Source of the DNA: an uncultured Clostridia bacterium
GTDB lineage: Bacteria > Bacillota > Clostridia > Oscillospirales > Acutalibacteraceae
DNA length: 64,000 nt
Reading direction: 5' to 3'
Assembly: GCA_937892115.1 (NCBI GenBank)
Contig: CALAUI010000006.1
Coordinates: forward strand, 1-64,000
In this document: one piece after another, positions 50,637 through 58,086 of the stretch
How the letters are laid out: each line of letters opens with the position of its first letter
How positions within the stretch are numbered: position 1 is the first letter of the stretch
Notes under the pieces: model-generated
Database searches by the model: none
What the model was told of the DNA's origin: nothing
What the model saw: only the letters and a program-made list of their open reading frames with translations
Position numbers and translations under genes: made by a program

Positions 50637-51328
50637 TCTTCTCCTCCGAATACGTCTGATTCAATATAGTCAACGTTCATTGCTTTGATTCGCTTAAGAT
50701 TTTCTTCGTCATTTACCGTCCATACACCTACTTCAAGACCCCTCTTATGGAATTCTTCGACTATTTCTTCCGTAACGACGTATTGATCTATATCAATTGA
50801 AAATCCGTAATCAAAGCATCTTTCCCAATTCTTTTCGCTTGCCCCGTATGTGAGCATCAGGGGCATTTCGGGAAAGAAACTGTGAGCTTTTATGAGATTG
50901 TCAAATTCAAATGATTGGAGAATTACTTTTTTCAGGTCATAGATTTCATCTGCCATACCGAATATTTCTTTTACCTGTTCATCGCTGAAAGAGCCCTTTA
51001 ATTCGACAAAGCAAATCATATTGTTTTCTTTCATTATTTCCAGATATCTTTTATAGGTCGTAATGAAAACTTTATCTCCGGTTTTATTGTTGAGCAGTGG
51101 TTTTGCCGTAAGCTCTTCAAATGTTGAATCTGCAATAACAAGTGACGAGCCGTCCTCAAAATCGGCATTTCCGTTATGGTGTGTTACGTATATTCCGTCC
51201 TTTGTTATTCTGATATCCGTTTCCGCACCGCCGGAAAGATGCTCTGCCGCCTTTATGAATGCGAGCTCCGTGTTTTCACGGTACGCCCCGCTGTATCCTC
51301 TGTGCGCGATCATGATGGGTTTCTTCAT
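50633..51328 (-). CDS. Glycerophosphodiester phosphodiesterase family protein (GDPD 2)
   Basis: About 231 residues. Ala-His-Arg-Gly-Tyr-Ser-Gly, Glu-Asn-Thr, Glu-Thr-Asp-Ile-Arg, Thr-His-His-Asn, Phe-Val-Glu-Leu-Lys and Val-Gly-Val-Trp-Thr-Val are GDPD motifs. ATG 51328 follows AGGAGTG. Coupled to the serine hydrolase. Shares the family, not close sequence, with GDPD 1. Confidence 0.92.
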   Translation of the reverse strand: MKKPIMIAHRGYSGAYRENTELAFIKAAEHLSGGAETDIRITKDGIYVTHHNGNADFEDGSSLVIADSTFEELTAKPLLNNKTGDKVFITTYKRYLEIMKENNMICFVELKGSFSDEQVKEIFGMADEIYDLKKVILQSFEFDNLIKAHSFFPEMPLMLTYGASEKNWERCFDYGFSIDIDQYVVTEEIVEEFHKRGLEVGVWTVNDEENLKRIKAMNVDYIESDVFGGEE

Positions 51329-51447
51329 ATAATCACTCCTTTTCATGATTATAGCATCTTACGGCAGTTTCTTTCAACATTGAAAATTAAATCTTGCTTT
51401 TTTAACTGTGATAGTATATTTTTAATATATCAAAAGGAGGTGTCGGT

Positions 51448-53211
51448 GTGTCGGGTTATTCACTTGTAATCAGAGAATTTCAAATTGTATCGGACCGTTT
51501 GCGGATAACTGCCGTTTTAAGCGGAAATAACGATAAAAGTCCTAAATTGAAGATTATCTTCAATAACGGCAAGACCGACAGACGTCTTCCTTTATTATTT
51601 TCACGTAAAGACGGAAATGACCTTGTCTTTTCGTATACATATTTTCTCGGGAAATTATTTTATGAACAGCAGGATGAGGGAACGGTCAACGTTTCGTTTG
51701 AAGTGTATGATAACGATGAATTTATACCTCTTTCGGTTGCTGAATTTGAAAACGTCAGACTGCCGTTCAGATTTTCACCGGGCAGGAAAACTCTTACTTT
51801 TTCTTCATACAGATATGCCGTCTCTTTTGACGAAGGTAAGTTTATAATCGGTTTTGAAAAGAATACAGATTACGTTCTGAAATTTTTTGTGTATATTTGC
51901 AGGGTACTGACGGCTTTGTTTACGGCATTAAGCGGATTTATTCTTCTTTTTATTTTCGGAATAAAAGATGCTGTTCTTGCAAAGCTTTCGCCGAAAGGTA
52001 CGCTGAAGCTTCTGCGTAAGGACCTTGCAGATTACGTCAGGTTTGTATATAACAATAACGATGCAACACTTTTTGTCAGACGGCTTATGGAGCGTTCTGT
52101 CGTAAATTATTATGAAGAATGTTGTAAAATGCCGGTTGTTCAGAACAGAATTGCTTTCATTTCCGGCAGGCGTGATGAACTCGGAGGAAACGAAAAGTTT
52201 GTTTATGATCTGCTGAAGGACATAGACGGTATTGAAATTGTTACTCTGATGAGCAGTTCGCTTGCAAGAGGGTCCGACGAAGCGGATAAAAGGCGCTTTT
52301 ACGAATTATATGCAACGAGCAGGGTAGTAGTGGTTGATGACCATTTTACGCTTCTTGACAGTGTTGAAAAGCGCGAAGGGGTAACTCTGTTCCAGCTTTG
52401 GCACGCTTGCGGTGCCTTCAAAACGTTCGGTTTTTCCCGTCTCGGCAAGGCAGGAGGCCCGACTCAGGCCTCAACCGCTCACAGAATGTACGATTTCGCA
52501 ACGGTCAGCTCGCATAATATAATCAAGCATTATGCAGAGGGCTTCGGCGTAGGTGAAAAGAATATTATTGCGACGGGGATTCCGAGGACCGATGTCTTTT
52601 TTGATGACGGCTACGGTGAGAAAATCCGAGATTCCTTCTATACGAGATATCCGTATCTTCGCGATAAAAAAATTGCTCTCTTTGCACCCACCTTCAGAGG
52701 CGCGGGGAAAAACAGCGCTTTTTATCCTACGGATAAGTTCAGCCCTGCAGATTTTATTGACAGAACAAAGGGTGAGTATTGCCTTATCATCAAGCTTCAC
52801 CCCTTCTGCAAGGAAAAATTCGTTATTGACGATAAGTACGGGGAATGCATTATTGATTTGTCATCAGAGGACGAACTCAACGATTTGCTCTTTGTCACCG
52901 ATTTGCTGATTACGGATTATTCCAGCTCCGTTTTTGAAGCATCACTCCTCAACGTTCCCATGTTATTTTATGCCTACGATCTTGATGAGTATATTTCAGA
53001 TCGCGATTTTTATTGTGATTTCAGAAGCTTTGTTCCCGGAAAAATTACCGGAAGCTTTGATGAAATGATTGACGCCGTCAATGATTCTGATTTTGAAACG
53101 GATAAAATTCCTTCATTCAGAAGCAAATACTTTGACTTTATTGACGGTAAATCTTCACAGCGTGTAGCAGATGCAATCCTTAACGAGCTTAATCTTTCGG
53201 ACCGTCAATGA
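51448..53211 (+). CDS. CDP-glycerol glycerophosphotransferase-like protein
   Basis: 587 residues, GTG start after AAGGAGG. Residues ~1-150 form an unknown beta-rich domain, a hydrophobic hairpin follows (Leu-Phe-Thr-Ala-Leu-Ser-Gly-Phe, ~155-175), and residues ~240-580 match the TagB/TagF glycosyltransferase fold: Leu-Trp-His-Ala-Cys-Gly, Gly-Ile-Pro-Arg-Thr-Asp, Phe-Ala-Pro-Thr-Phe-Arg-Gly, Asp-Tyr-Ser-Ser-Ser-Val-Phe-Glu. Such enzymes build teichoic-acid-like glycerol-phosphate polymers at the membrane. Confidence 0.9.
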   Translation: MSGYSLVIREFQIVSDRLRITAVLSGNNDKSPKLKIIFNNGKTDRRLPLLFSRKDGNDLVFSYTYFLGKLFYEQQDEGTVNVSFEVYDNDEFIPLSVAEFENVRLPFRFSPGRKTLTFSSYRYAVSFDEGKFIIGFEKNTDYVLKFFVYICRVLTALFTALSGFILLFIFGIKDAVLAKLSPKGTLKLLRKDLADYVRFVYNNNDATLFVRRLMERSVVNYYEECCKMPVVQNRIAFISGRRDELGGNEKFVYDLLKDIDGIEIVTLMSSSLARGSDEADKRRFYELYATSRVVVVDDHFTLLDSVEKREGVTLFQLWHACGAFKTFGFSRLGKAGGPTQASTAHRMYDFATVSSHNIIKHYAEGFGVGEKNIIATGIPRTDVFFDDGYGEKIRDSFYTRYPYLRDKKIALFAPTFRGAGKNSAFYPTDKFSPADFIDRTKGEYCLIIKLHPFCKEKFVIDDKYGECIIDLSSEDELNDLLFVTDLLITDYSSSVFEASLLNVPMLFYAYDLDEYISDRDFYCDFRSFVPGKITGSFDEMIDAVNDSDFETDKIPSFRSKYFDFIDGKSSQRVADAILNELNLSDRQ

Positions 53212-53223
53212 CGGTCCTTTTTT
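53199..53223 (+). terminator. Terminator overlapping the stop of the teichoic-acid-type gene
   Basis: GGACCGT (53199-53205), loop CAATG, ACGGTCC (53211-53217), then six T. The stop codon lies in the hairpin. Confidence 0.88.
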
Positions 53224-53701
53224 ATGCAAGGCGGATTTCAAGGCCGCATTTTGAGGCGAAATTGATAATTTCTTTTGTTCCGTCCTGACTGCCGTTATAC
53301 ACTGCGATTATCCTGTTTGAGTGTTCTATCATCCATTCGTTCCGTTTTCTGTAACAAAATACGTTGTAGACGGGAAATATTTCCTTTACAAGGTCCGCCT
53401 GACCGATTATCCTCTTGAAGCTTACGTTGTATTTGTAGTCCTTTGTTTTTCCGTATTCACGGTGAGGGATTGCACATATTAGCCTGAGTCCGGATGTTGT
53501 TGCTTTCTTTTCAAGGATTATTTCTGCCGCCCATATATCTACGCCGGGAGACATTCCCGTTATAAACGTCGTGTAGCCGTCGGCTATTGCATTCCCGATT
53601 TCCTTTTCAAGCATCGGTTTGATTGAATCCTCTTTCAGTGCCGGCATTTCCGGGCTGCTTCCGATGAAACAACACCGATGTATTTTCTTTTCATTTTCCA
53701 T
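53222..53701 (-). CDS. YpsA/DUF1273-like SLOG-domain protein
   Basis: About 159 residues. Cys-Phe-Ile-Gly-Ser near the N-terminus, Thr-Phe-Ile-Thr-Gly-Met-Ser-Pro-Gly-Val-Asp and Ile-Ala-Val-Tyr-Asn-Gly-Ser-Gln-Asp-Gly-Thr form the nucleotide-binding Rossmann-like site of the SLOG superfamily. ATG 53701 with AGGT upstream. Function in Clostridia unknown. Confidence 0.85.
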   Translation of the reverse strand: MENEKKIHRCCFIGSSPEMPALKEDSIKPMLEKEIGNAIADGYTTFITGMSPGVDIWAAEIILEKKATTSGLRLICAIPHREYGKTKDYKYNVSFKRIIGQADLVKEIFPVYNVFCYRKRNEWMIEHSNRIIAVYNGSQDGTKEIINFASKCGLEIRLA

Positions 53702-53710
53702 ATTTTTACC

Positions 53711-53765
53711 TGAAAAAGAGGCCACCCGCAGTCGGTATTACCCATACTGCCGATGACCTCTCGCT
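53711..53765 (-). terminator. Hairpin/terminator between zinc-ribbon and YpsA-like genes
   Basis: On the minus strand AGAGGTCATCGGCAGTAT pairs imperfectly with ATACCGACTGC and GGCCTCT and is followed by TTTTTC. It would end the minus-strand zinc-ribbon transcript just before the YpsA-like start. Confidence 0.6.
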
Positions 53766-53792
53766 TATTTTCGGTTTAATCAATCGGATATA

Positions 53793-53960
53793 TTATGTTT
53801 TTGATTCTTCGCTGTTTACGTATATTTCAACAACTGTTTTCCGCCTTGACGGTTTTGAAATGATTTCCTCTCTGTTGCATCCGGGACAGCAAAGTTTCTT
53901 CTTGCCGTCTGTAAGAGTGAAATCAAGCTTTTTTCCGCAAACAGGACAGTAAATATTCAT
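53793..53960 (-). CDS. Small zinc-ribbon protein (55 residues)
   Basis: Starts Met-Asn-Ile-Tyr-Cys-Pro-Val-Cys and has a second pair Cys-Cys-Pro-Gly-Cys (24-28), a complete zinc ribbon, followed by a basic Lys-Pro-Ser-Arg-Arg-Lys segment. AAGGAGG lies 5 bases before the ATG, the best ribosome site nearby. It lies between two other small minus-strand genes downstream of lexA. Function unknown, perhaps nucleic-acid binding. Confidence 0.75.
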   Translation of the reverse strand: MNIYCPVCGKKLDFTLTDGKKKLCCPGCNREEIISKPSRRKTVVEIYVNSEESKT

Positions 53961-53970
53961 TTTACCCTCC

Positions 53971-54168
53971 TTATGAGCAAAGATTGTAAATGTAGATTTC
54001 GTTGTTCGTTCTTAACTGCACGTCCTTTACAGCCACAGATACGTGCCCGATTTCGTTTTCAACCGAACAATTCATCTCAAGACCGCATACGGGGCATTCA
54101 ACACCGATATGCTCACCGTTATGAATTTCGGTTATTTTCTTTCCGCATCTTAAGCACCAGATTTTCAC
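53971..54168 (-). CDS. Small two-CxxC zinc-ribbon protein
   Basis: About 65 residues from GTG 54168 (GGGGTGG upstream). Cys-Leu-Arg-Cys-Gly-Lys-Lys and Cys-Pro-Val-Cys-Gly form a zinc ribbon, then a beta-rich tail. Lies 16 bp downstream of the lexA-like gene, likely co-transcribed and thus possibly SOS-regulated. Function unknown. Confidence 0.72.
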   Translation of the reverse strand: MKIWCLRCGKKITEIHNGEHIGVECPVCGLEMNCSVENEIGHVSVAVKDVQLRTNNEIYIYNLCS

Positions 54169-54184
54169 AAAACCACCCCTGATT

Positions 54185-54835
54185 TTAATTTTTATATTCG
54201 TTTGCCGCATATTTCATATCAAGCGGCTTTTTTATGATATTTGTCAGTATACCCTGAATGCTTACATCACTCATAGATACGACTATGTCTTCGTCAAGAT
54301 CGCTTGCAGCCCTCAGATAACACAGACCGTCGTTTCTGTTCGGGTCGTAATATTTACACGTTGTTTTACTGCCTTCATCGTAAAGTGCAATGACGATATC
54401 GCCCTTATCGGCAACGGAACATCGGCGGACAACAAGCGTGTCACCGTCGTCTATACCCGCATTTGTCATTGATGTACCGTGAGCAGTTAAAATAAAGCAC
54501 TCATCGTTTCCGAAAAGGGAGACCGGCAGTTTTACGTAATCAAGAATATCGGTTTCGGGCATATCGGTAATACCGCATCTTACGGTACTGAAAATCGGAG
54601 CGGTTATGCTTTTACCCGATTCGCCTGCATTTTCCCTTGTCCTTGTTGTCCTGTGACCGCTTGCACTGATTATGCCCATTTCCTTCATACGGGAAATGTA
54701 CCTGCTGAGAGTTGCCTTCGGAATGCCCAGCACCTTTTCCATTTCGTTATAGGAAGGGGATATACCGTTTTCGGCGATGTAGGTGTTGAGAAATTCCTCG
54801 ATTATGCCGTAATATTCCTCTTTGATTTGTTTCAT
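54185..54835 (-). CDS. lexA: LexA-like SOS repressor (S24 peptidase)
   Basis: 216 residues. The N-terminal winged helix (Asn-Gly-Ile-Ser-Pro-Ser-Tyr-Asn-Glu-Met) resembles LexA. The C-terminal S24 domain has nucleophile Ser in Gly-Thr-Ser-Met and Lys in Thr-Thr-Cys-Lys-Tyr. The predicted self-cleavage bond is Cys-Gly (Val-Arg-Cys-Gly-Ile), as in UmuD, rather than the Ala-Gly of typical LexA. A palindrome covers its start region, implying autoregulation. It may be the cell's LexA or a paralogue. Confidence 0.85.
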   Translation of the reverse strand: MKQIKEEYYGIIEEFLNTYIAENGISPSYNEMEKVLGIPKATLSRYISRMKEMGIISASGHRTTRTRENAGESGKSITAPIFSTVRCGITDMPETDILDYVKLPVSLFGNDECFILTAHGTSMTNAGIDDGDTLVVRRCSVADKGDIVIALYDEGSKTTCKYYDPNRNDGLCYLRAASDLDEDIVVSMSDVSIQGILTNIIKKPLDMKYAANEYKN

Positions 54836-54849
54836 ACCGCACCTCCGTT

Positions 54850-54873
54850 GTAACGGAACAAATATTCCATTAC
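54850..54873. promoter_or_regulatory. Operator palindrome of the lexA-like gene
   Basis: GTAACGGAA and TTCCATTAC are inverted arms with one mismatch around CAAATA. The core GGAAC-N4-ATTCC is close to the Firmicutes LexA box. It lies between the -10 box and the ATG. Confidence 0.75.
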
Positions 54874-54879
54874 GGTCAA

Positions 54880-54908
54880 AGTATACTATTTTTGTATGGC
54901 TTTGTCAA
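54880..54908 (-). promoter_or_regulatory. Promoter of the lexA-like gene
   Basis: Minus strand -35 TTGACA (54903-54908), 17-bp spacer, -10 TATACT (54880-54885), near-perfect consensus immediately upstream of the palindrome. Confidence 0.88.
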
Positions 54909-55009
54909 TAGCAAATATAAATTTTATTCCGGATTATCTTTGCACGGCTGATTGTCATATAGGATAAAATTGCCAATATATTTACATTTATATTGTTTAT
55001 TTTTATGAT

Positions 55010-55038
55010 TTGCATAATTTGTATGTATAGTGTATAAT
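55010..55038 (+). promoter_or_regulatory. Promoter of glyA
   Basis: -35 TTGCAT (55010-55015), 17-bp spacer, -10 TATAAT (55033-55038), 37 bp before the ATG. Confidence 0.75.
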
Positions 55039-55074
55039 ATGTAGAAATTACTCAATATATTGTGGGAGGGTATT

Positions 55075-56325
55075 ATGTATAACGATTATCTTGATACCAT
55101 AAGTTTTGTAGGAAAATATGATTCCGAAATCGGTGAGGCAATGAAGCTTGAGCTCAACAGACAGAGAAATAATCTTGAGCTGATTGCATCTGAAAATATT
55201 GTATCTCCTGCCGTTATGGCGGCAATGGGCAGTGTGCTTACAAACAAGTATGCCGAGGGATATCCCGCAAAGAGATATTACGGCGGATGTGAATATGTTG
55301 ACATAGTTGAAAATATTGCGATTGAGCGCGCAAAGGAGCTTTTCGGAGCCGAGTATGCAAACGTTCAGCCCCATTCCGGCGCTCAGGCAAATATGGCAGC
55401 TTATGCCGCAATCATTCAGCCCGGTGACACCGTGCTCGGTATGAATCTTGCCCATGGCGGACATCTTACTCACGGTTCACCCGTAAATGCCAGCGGTAAG
55501 CTTTACAATTTCGTTCCTTATGGCGTAAACGATGACGGATATATTGACTATGATGAGCTTGAAAGAATAGCTAAAGAAAATAATCCCAAGCTCATAGTTG
55601 CGGGCGCATCCGCTTATCCCAGGATTATTGATTTTGAGAGAATCGGTAAGATTGCAAAGGAAGTGGGCGCATATTTTATGGTTGATATGGCTCATATTGC
55701 GGGCCTTGTTGCAGCCGGACTTCATCCTTCACCCGTTCCCTATGCCGATATTGTTACCACCACCACACACAAGACTCTCAGAGGCCCCAGAGGCGGCCTT
55801 ATTCTTGCAAAGGCAGAGCTCGGTCCCGCAATCAATAAGTCAATCTTCCCCGGCAATCAGGGAGGACCTCTTATGCACGTTATCGCCGCAAAGGCGGTTT
55901 GCTTCGGTGAAGCACTTAAACCCGAATTCAAAGAGTATCAGAAGAATATTGTTAAAAACTGTGCCGCACTTGCATCAGCTCTTACTTCAAAGGGCGTTAA
56001 TCTCGTAAGTGGCGGAACGGACAACCACCTTATGCTTGTTGACCTGAGAGGTACGGGCGTTACCGGTAAAGAACTTGAAGCAAGACTTGACAGCGTTCAT
56101 ATTACGGCAAATAAAAATGCAGTTCCCAATGACCCCGAAAAGCCCTTTGTTACAAGCGGAATCAGACTCGGTACAGCCGCAGTTACCACAAGAGGACTGC
56201 AGACGGAGGATATGGTTAAAATTGCCGAGTGTATTTCCCTTTGCATTTTTGATTACGAAAACAGTAAGGATAAGGCAAACGCGATTGTCAGTGACATCTG
56301 CAGCAGATATCCTCTGTATGAATAA
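55075..56325 (+). CDS. glyA: Serine hydroxymethyltransferase
   Basis: About 416 residues. Glu-Leu-Ile-Ala-Ser-Glu-Asn near the N-terminus, Pro-His-Ser-Gly-Ala-Gln-Ala-Asn, Asp-Met-Ala-His-Ile-Ala-Gly and Thr-Thr-Thr-His-Lys-Thr-Leu-Arg-Gly-Pro-Arg-Gly (PLP lysine) are diagnostic. It interconverts serine and glycine with tetrahydrofolate. ATG 55075 after GGGAGGG. Confidence 0.97.
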   Translation: MYNDYLDTISFVGKYDSEIGEAMKLELNRQRNNLELIASENIVSPAVMAAMGSVLTNKYAEGYPAKRYYGGCEYVDIVENIAIERAKELFGAEYANVQPHSGAQANMAAYAAIIQPGDTVLGMNLAHGGHLTHGSPVNASGKLYNFVPYGVNDDGYIDYDELERIAKENNPKLIVAGASAYPRIIDFERIGKIAKEVGAYFMVDMAHIAGLVAAGLHPSPVPYADIVTTTTHKTLRGPRGGLILAKAELGPAINKSIFPGNQGGPLMHVIAAKAVCFGEALKPEFKEYQKNIVKNCAALASALTSKGVNLVSGGTDNHLMLVDLRGTGVTGKELEARLDSVHITANKNAVPNDPEKPFVTSGIRLGTAAVTTRGLQTEDMVKIAECISLCIFDYENSKDKANAIVSDICSRYPLYE

Positions 56326-56356
56326 TAATACAAAACTTAAATAAGGAGAAAATGTT

Positions 56357-56587
56357 ATGGCGGATTTAGGCAAACTTCTTGACAGTGTTAAGGACAAGGA
56401 AATTAACGTTGATGCGGGGGCTGATGTTGTTTCAAAGGTTGCAAAAAAAGCCGGTAAAAACATTTCCGCAGACACAATCAAAGGCGCAGCCGATAAGCTT
56501 TCAAAATCTATCGGCGATAAGGACGGCAAGCTTGAAGTCGGAGATTTAACTTCCGTTATCGGTGCTGCCGCCAAGAAAAAGAAATAA
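56357..56587 (+). CDS. Small basic helical protein of unknown function
   Basis: 76 residues, start after AAGGAG, 31 bp downstream of glyA. Lys/Ala/Asp-rich with a Lys-Lys-Lys-Lys tail and a Gly-Asp-Lys-Asp-Gly-Lys-Leu-Glu-Val-Gly-Asp-Leu segment resembling a single EF-hand-like turn. No known domain. Shares a terminator with the glyA transcript. Confidence 0.72.
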   Translation: MADLGKLLDSVKDKEINVDAGADVVSKVAKKAGKNISADTIKGAADKLSKSIGDKDGKLEVGDLTSVIGAAAKKKK

Positions 56588-56593
56588 AAAATC

Positions 56594-56631
56594 AACCGCT
56601 GTGCTTAACCGGGCACAGCGGTTGTCTTTTA
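56594..56631. terminator. Terminator after the glyA transcript
   Basis: CAACCGCTGTGC pairs with GCACAGCGGTTG (12 bp), then TCTTTT. Also downstream of the convergent PHP gene. Confidence 0.9.
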
Positions 56632-56633
56632 AT

Positions 56634-58025
56634 TTATGCTAATTTATTTTTGATTTTTGTTGCAAGTACGCTGAAAAGGACGAAAAATCTGAGACTGAAC
56701 AATCTGAAAAAGAAATTTTCAATTTTTGCTTTAAGCGAGGTGTCCTCTTCAAATACTTTCTTTTCCGTACCGTTATCAATGGGAAATGCCTGCGTAAGCG
56801 TACAGCCATCGGAGCCCAGAAGCTGACATCTTACATAAAGAAGATTTTCGGCGTTTTCAATTGAGTCAAGGTCAAGGGTATATACTGTTGTTTCCGATGA
56901 CTGATTGATATCCTGAGAAGCGATAACTTTTCCGTTGCCTACCCATTGAATATTATAGCAGTCCTTAACGGATACGGTTATTTTATGACCGTCAACGGCA
57001 ATGTTGCTGAAGGTAGGGTAGGGATTGAATTCTCTCTTCTTGTTGAATTCCTCCTCGGGGCCAAGGTCGGGGTCAGCGGGAAGAACTCTCGTTACCATAA
57101 ATGAAGAGCCGGATTTCATTGTCTCTTTGATGTTTTCAACCGTGTTATCCTCCATCATATAGATAGAGAAGGATGTATTGACGTTGACAAGCTTATGTGT
57201 ATCTCCGTTTGCAAATCCGATTACCGTTTTTCCGTAGGGGAGACAGTACATGAGAATATTGTCCCAGAGAATACGGTCATATCTTGTTACGGAATTGGAT
57301 TCATTGAATACCTCCATACCGTAGCAGCTGTCATATTTCATAATTATATCGCCGAAATATTTAACATTTTTCGGATCGGAAACAGCCTCTCTGTCATACT
57401 TTGAATTAAGCCAGTCACCGGGATGGTTGATAAAGGAAATGCCGCCTGCTTCATCGGCAAGCTTTACAGCGTATTCGTGATTATTTTCAAATCCCCAGTT
57501 ATTGTCGCCTACACCTTCGGGCAGGAAAAGACCGTTTACGTGACACTTTGTCATCGTAACACCGTTAAGCTCGTTTCCGCCCGTAAGACATACCATTCCG
57601 GTACCTCTTGCTTCACCGTCAACGGGATAACTGCCGGAGGTGATTGCGGCAAATTCCTCATCGGTAAGATTATGAGGAGTATTTCCGATTATTTTCTGAT
57701 AAAGATAAAGCGGAAGCTCCGTGGGATCTTCGTTCCAGGCTTTACCCGTTATGCCGTGCTCGGTCATACAAAGGAAATCAAATCCCTGATTGTAATATTC
57801 GATTATCATATCACGCATATCTTCTTCCGCATCGCTGACGGTGGAGTGTGTGTGAAGATTGCCTTTGTAAGCACCCCAGGCGTTTTCGCCCTCCCAGATT
57901 ACGTCCTCATAAGGAGATATGATTTTGTAGTCTTCGGTATCAGCCGAAAATCCGATTACACATGCCGACATGGTAAATACAAATGCCATAAACAGAGATA
58001 AGCTTTTTCTGAATGCTTTTTTCAT
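56634..58025 (-). CDS. Secreted PHP-domain phosphoesterase-like protein
   Basis: About 463 residues. A signal peptide (Met-Lys-Lys-Ala-Phe-Arg-Lys, then hydrophobic core to Gly-Phe-Ser-Ala) is followed by a PHP domain: His-Thr-His-Ser-Thr, Thr-Glu-His-Gly and Asn-His-Pro-Gly-Asp metal ligands. A beta domain and a C-terminal hydrophobic stretch (Phe-Phe-Val-Leu-Phe-Ser-Val-Leu) suggest membrane retention. ATG 58025 after CAGGGGGAAAG. Extracellular substrate unknown. Confidence 0.85.
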   Translation of the reverse strand: MKKAFRKSLSLFMAFVFTMSACVIGFSADTEDYKIISPYEDVIWEGENAWGAYKGNLHTHSTVSDAEEDMRDMIIEYYNQGFDFLCMTEHGITGKAWNEDPTELPLYLYQKIIGNTPHNLTDEEFAAITSGSYPVDGEARGTGMVCLTGGNELNGVTMTKCHVNGLFLPEGVGDNNWGFENNHEYAVKLADEAGGISFINHPGDWLNSKYDREAVSDPKNVKYFGDIIMKYDSCYGMEVFNESNSVTRYDRILWDNILMYCLPYGKTVIGFANGDTHKLVNVNTSFSIYMMEDNTVENIKETMKSGSSFMVTRVLPADPDLGPEEEFNKKREFNPYPTFSNIAVDGHKITVSVKDCYNIQWVGNGKVIASQDINQSSETTVYTLDLDSIENAENLLYVRCQLLGSDGCTLTQAFPIDNGTEKKVFEEDTSLKAKIENFFFRLFSLRFFVLFSVLATKIKNKLA

Positions 58026-58086
58026 GATACTTTCCCCCTGAATCATTTTGTTACAGTTTATCATCAAAAATATATTCCGTCAATGC

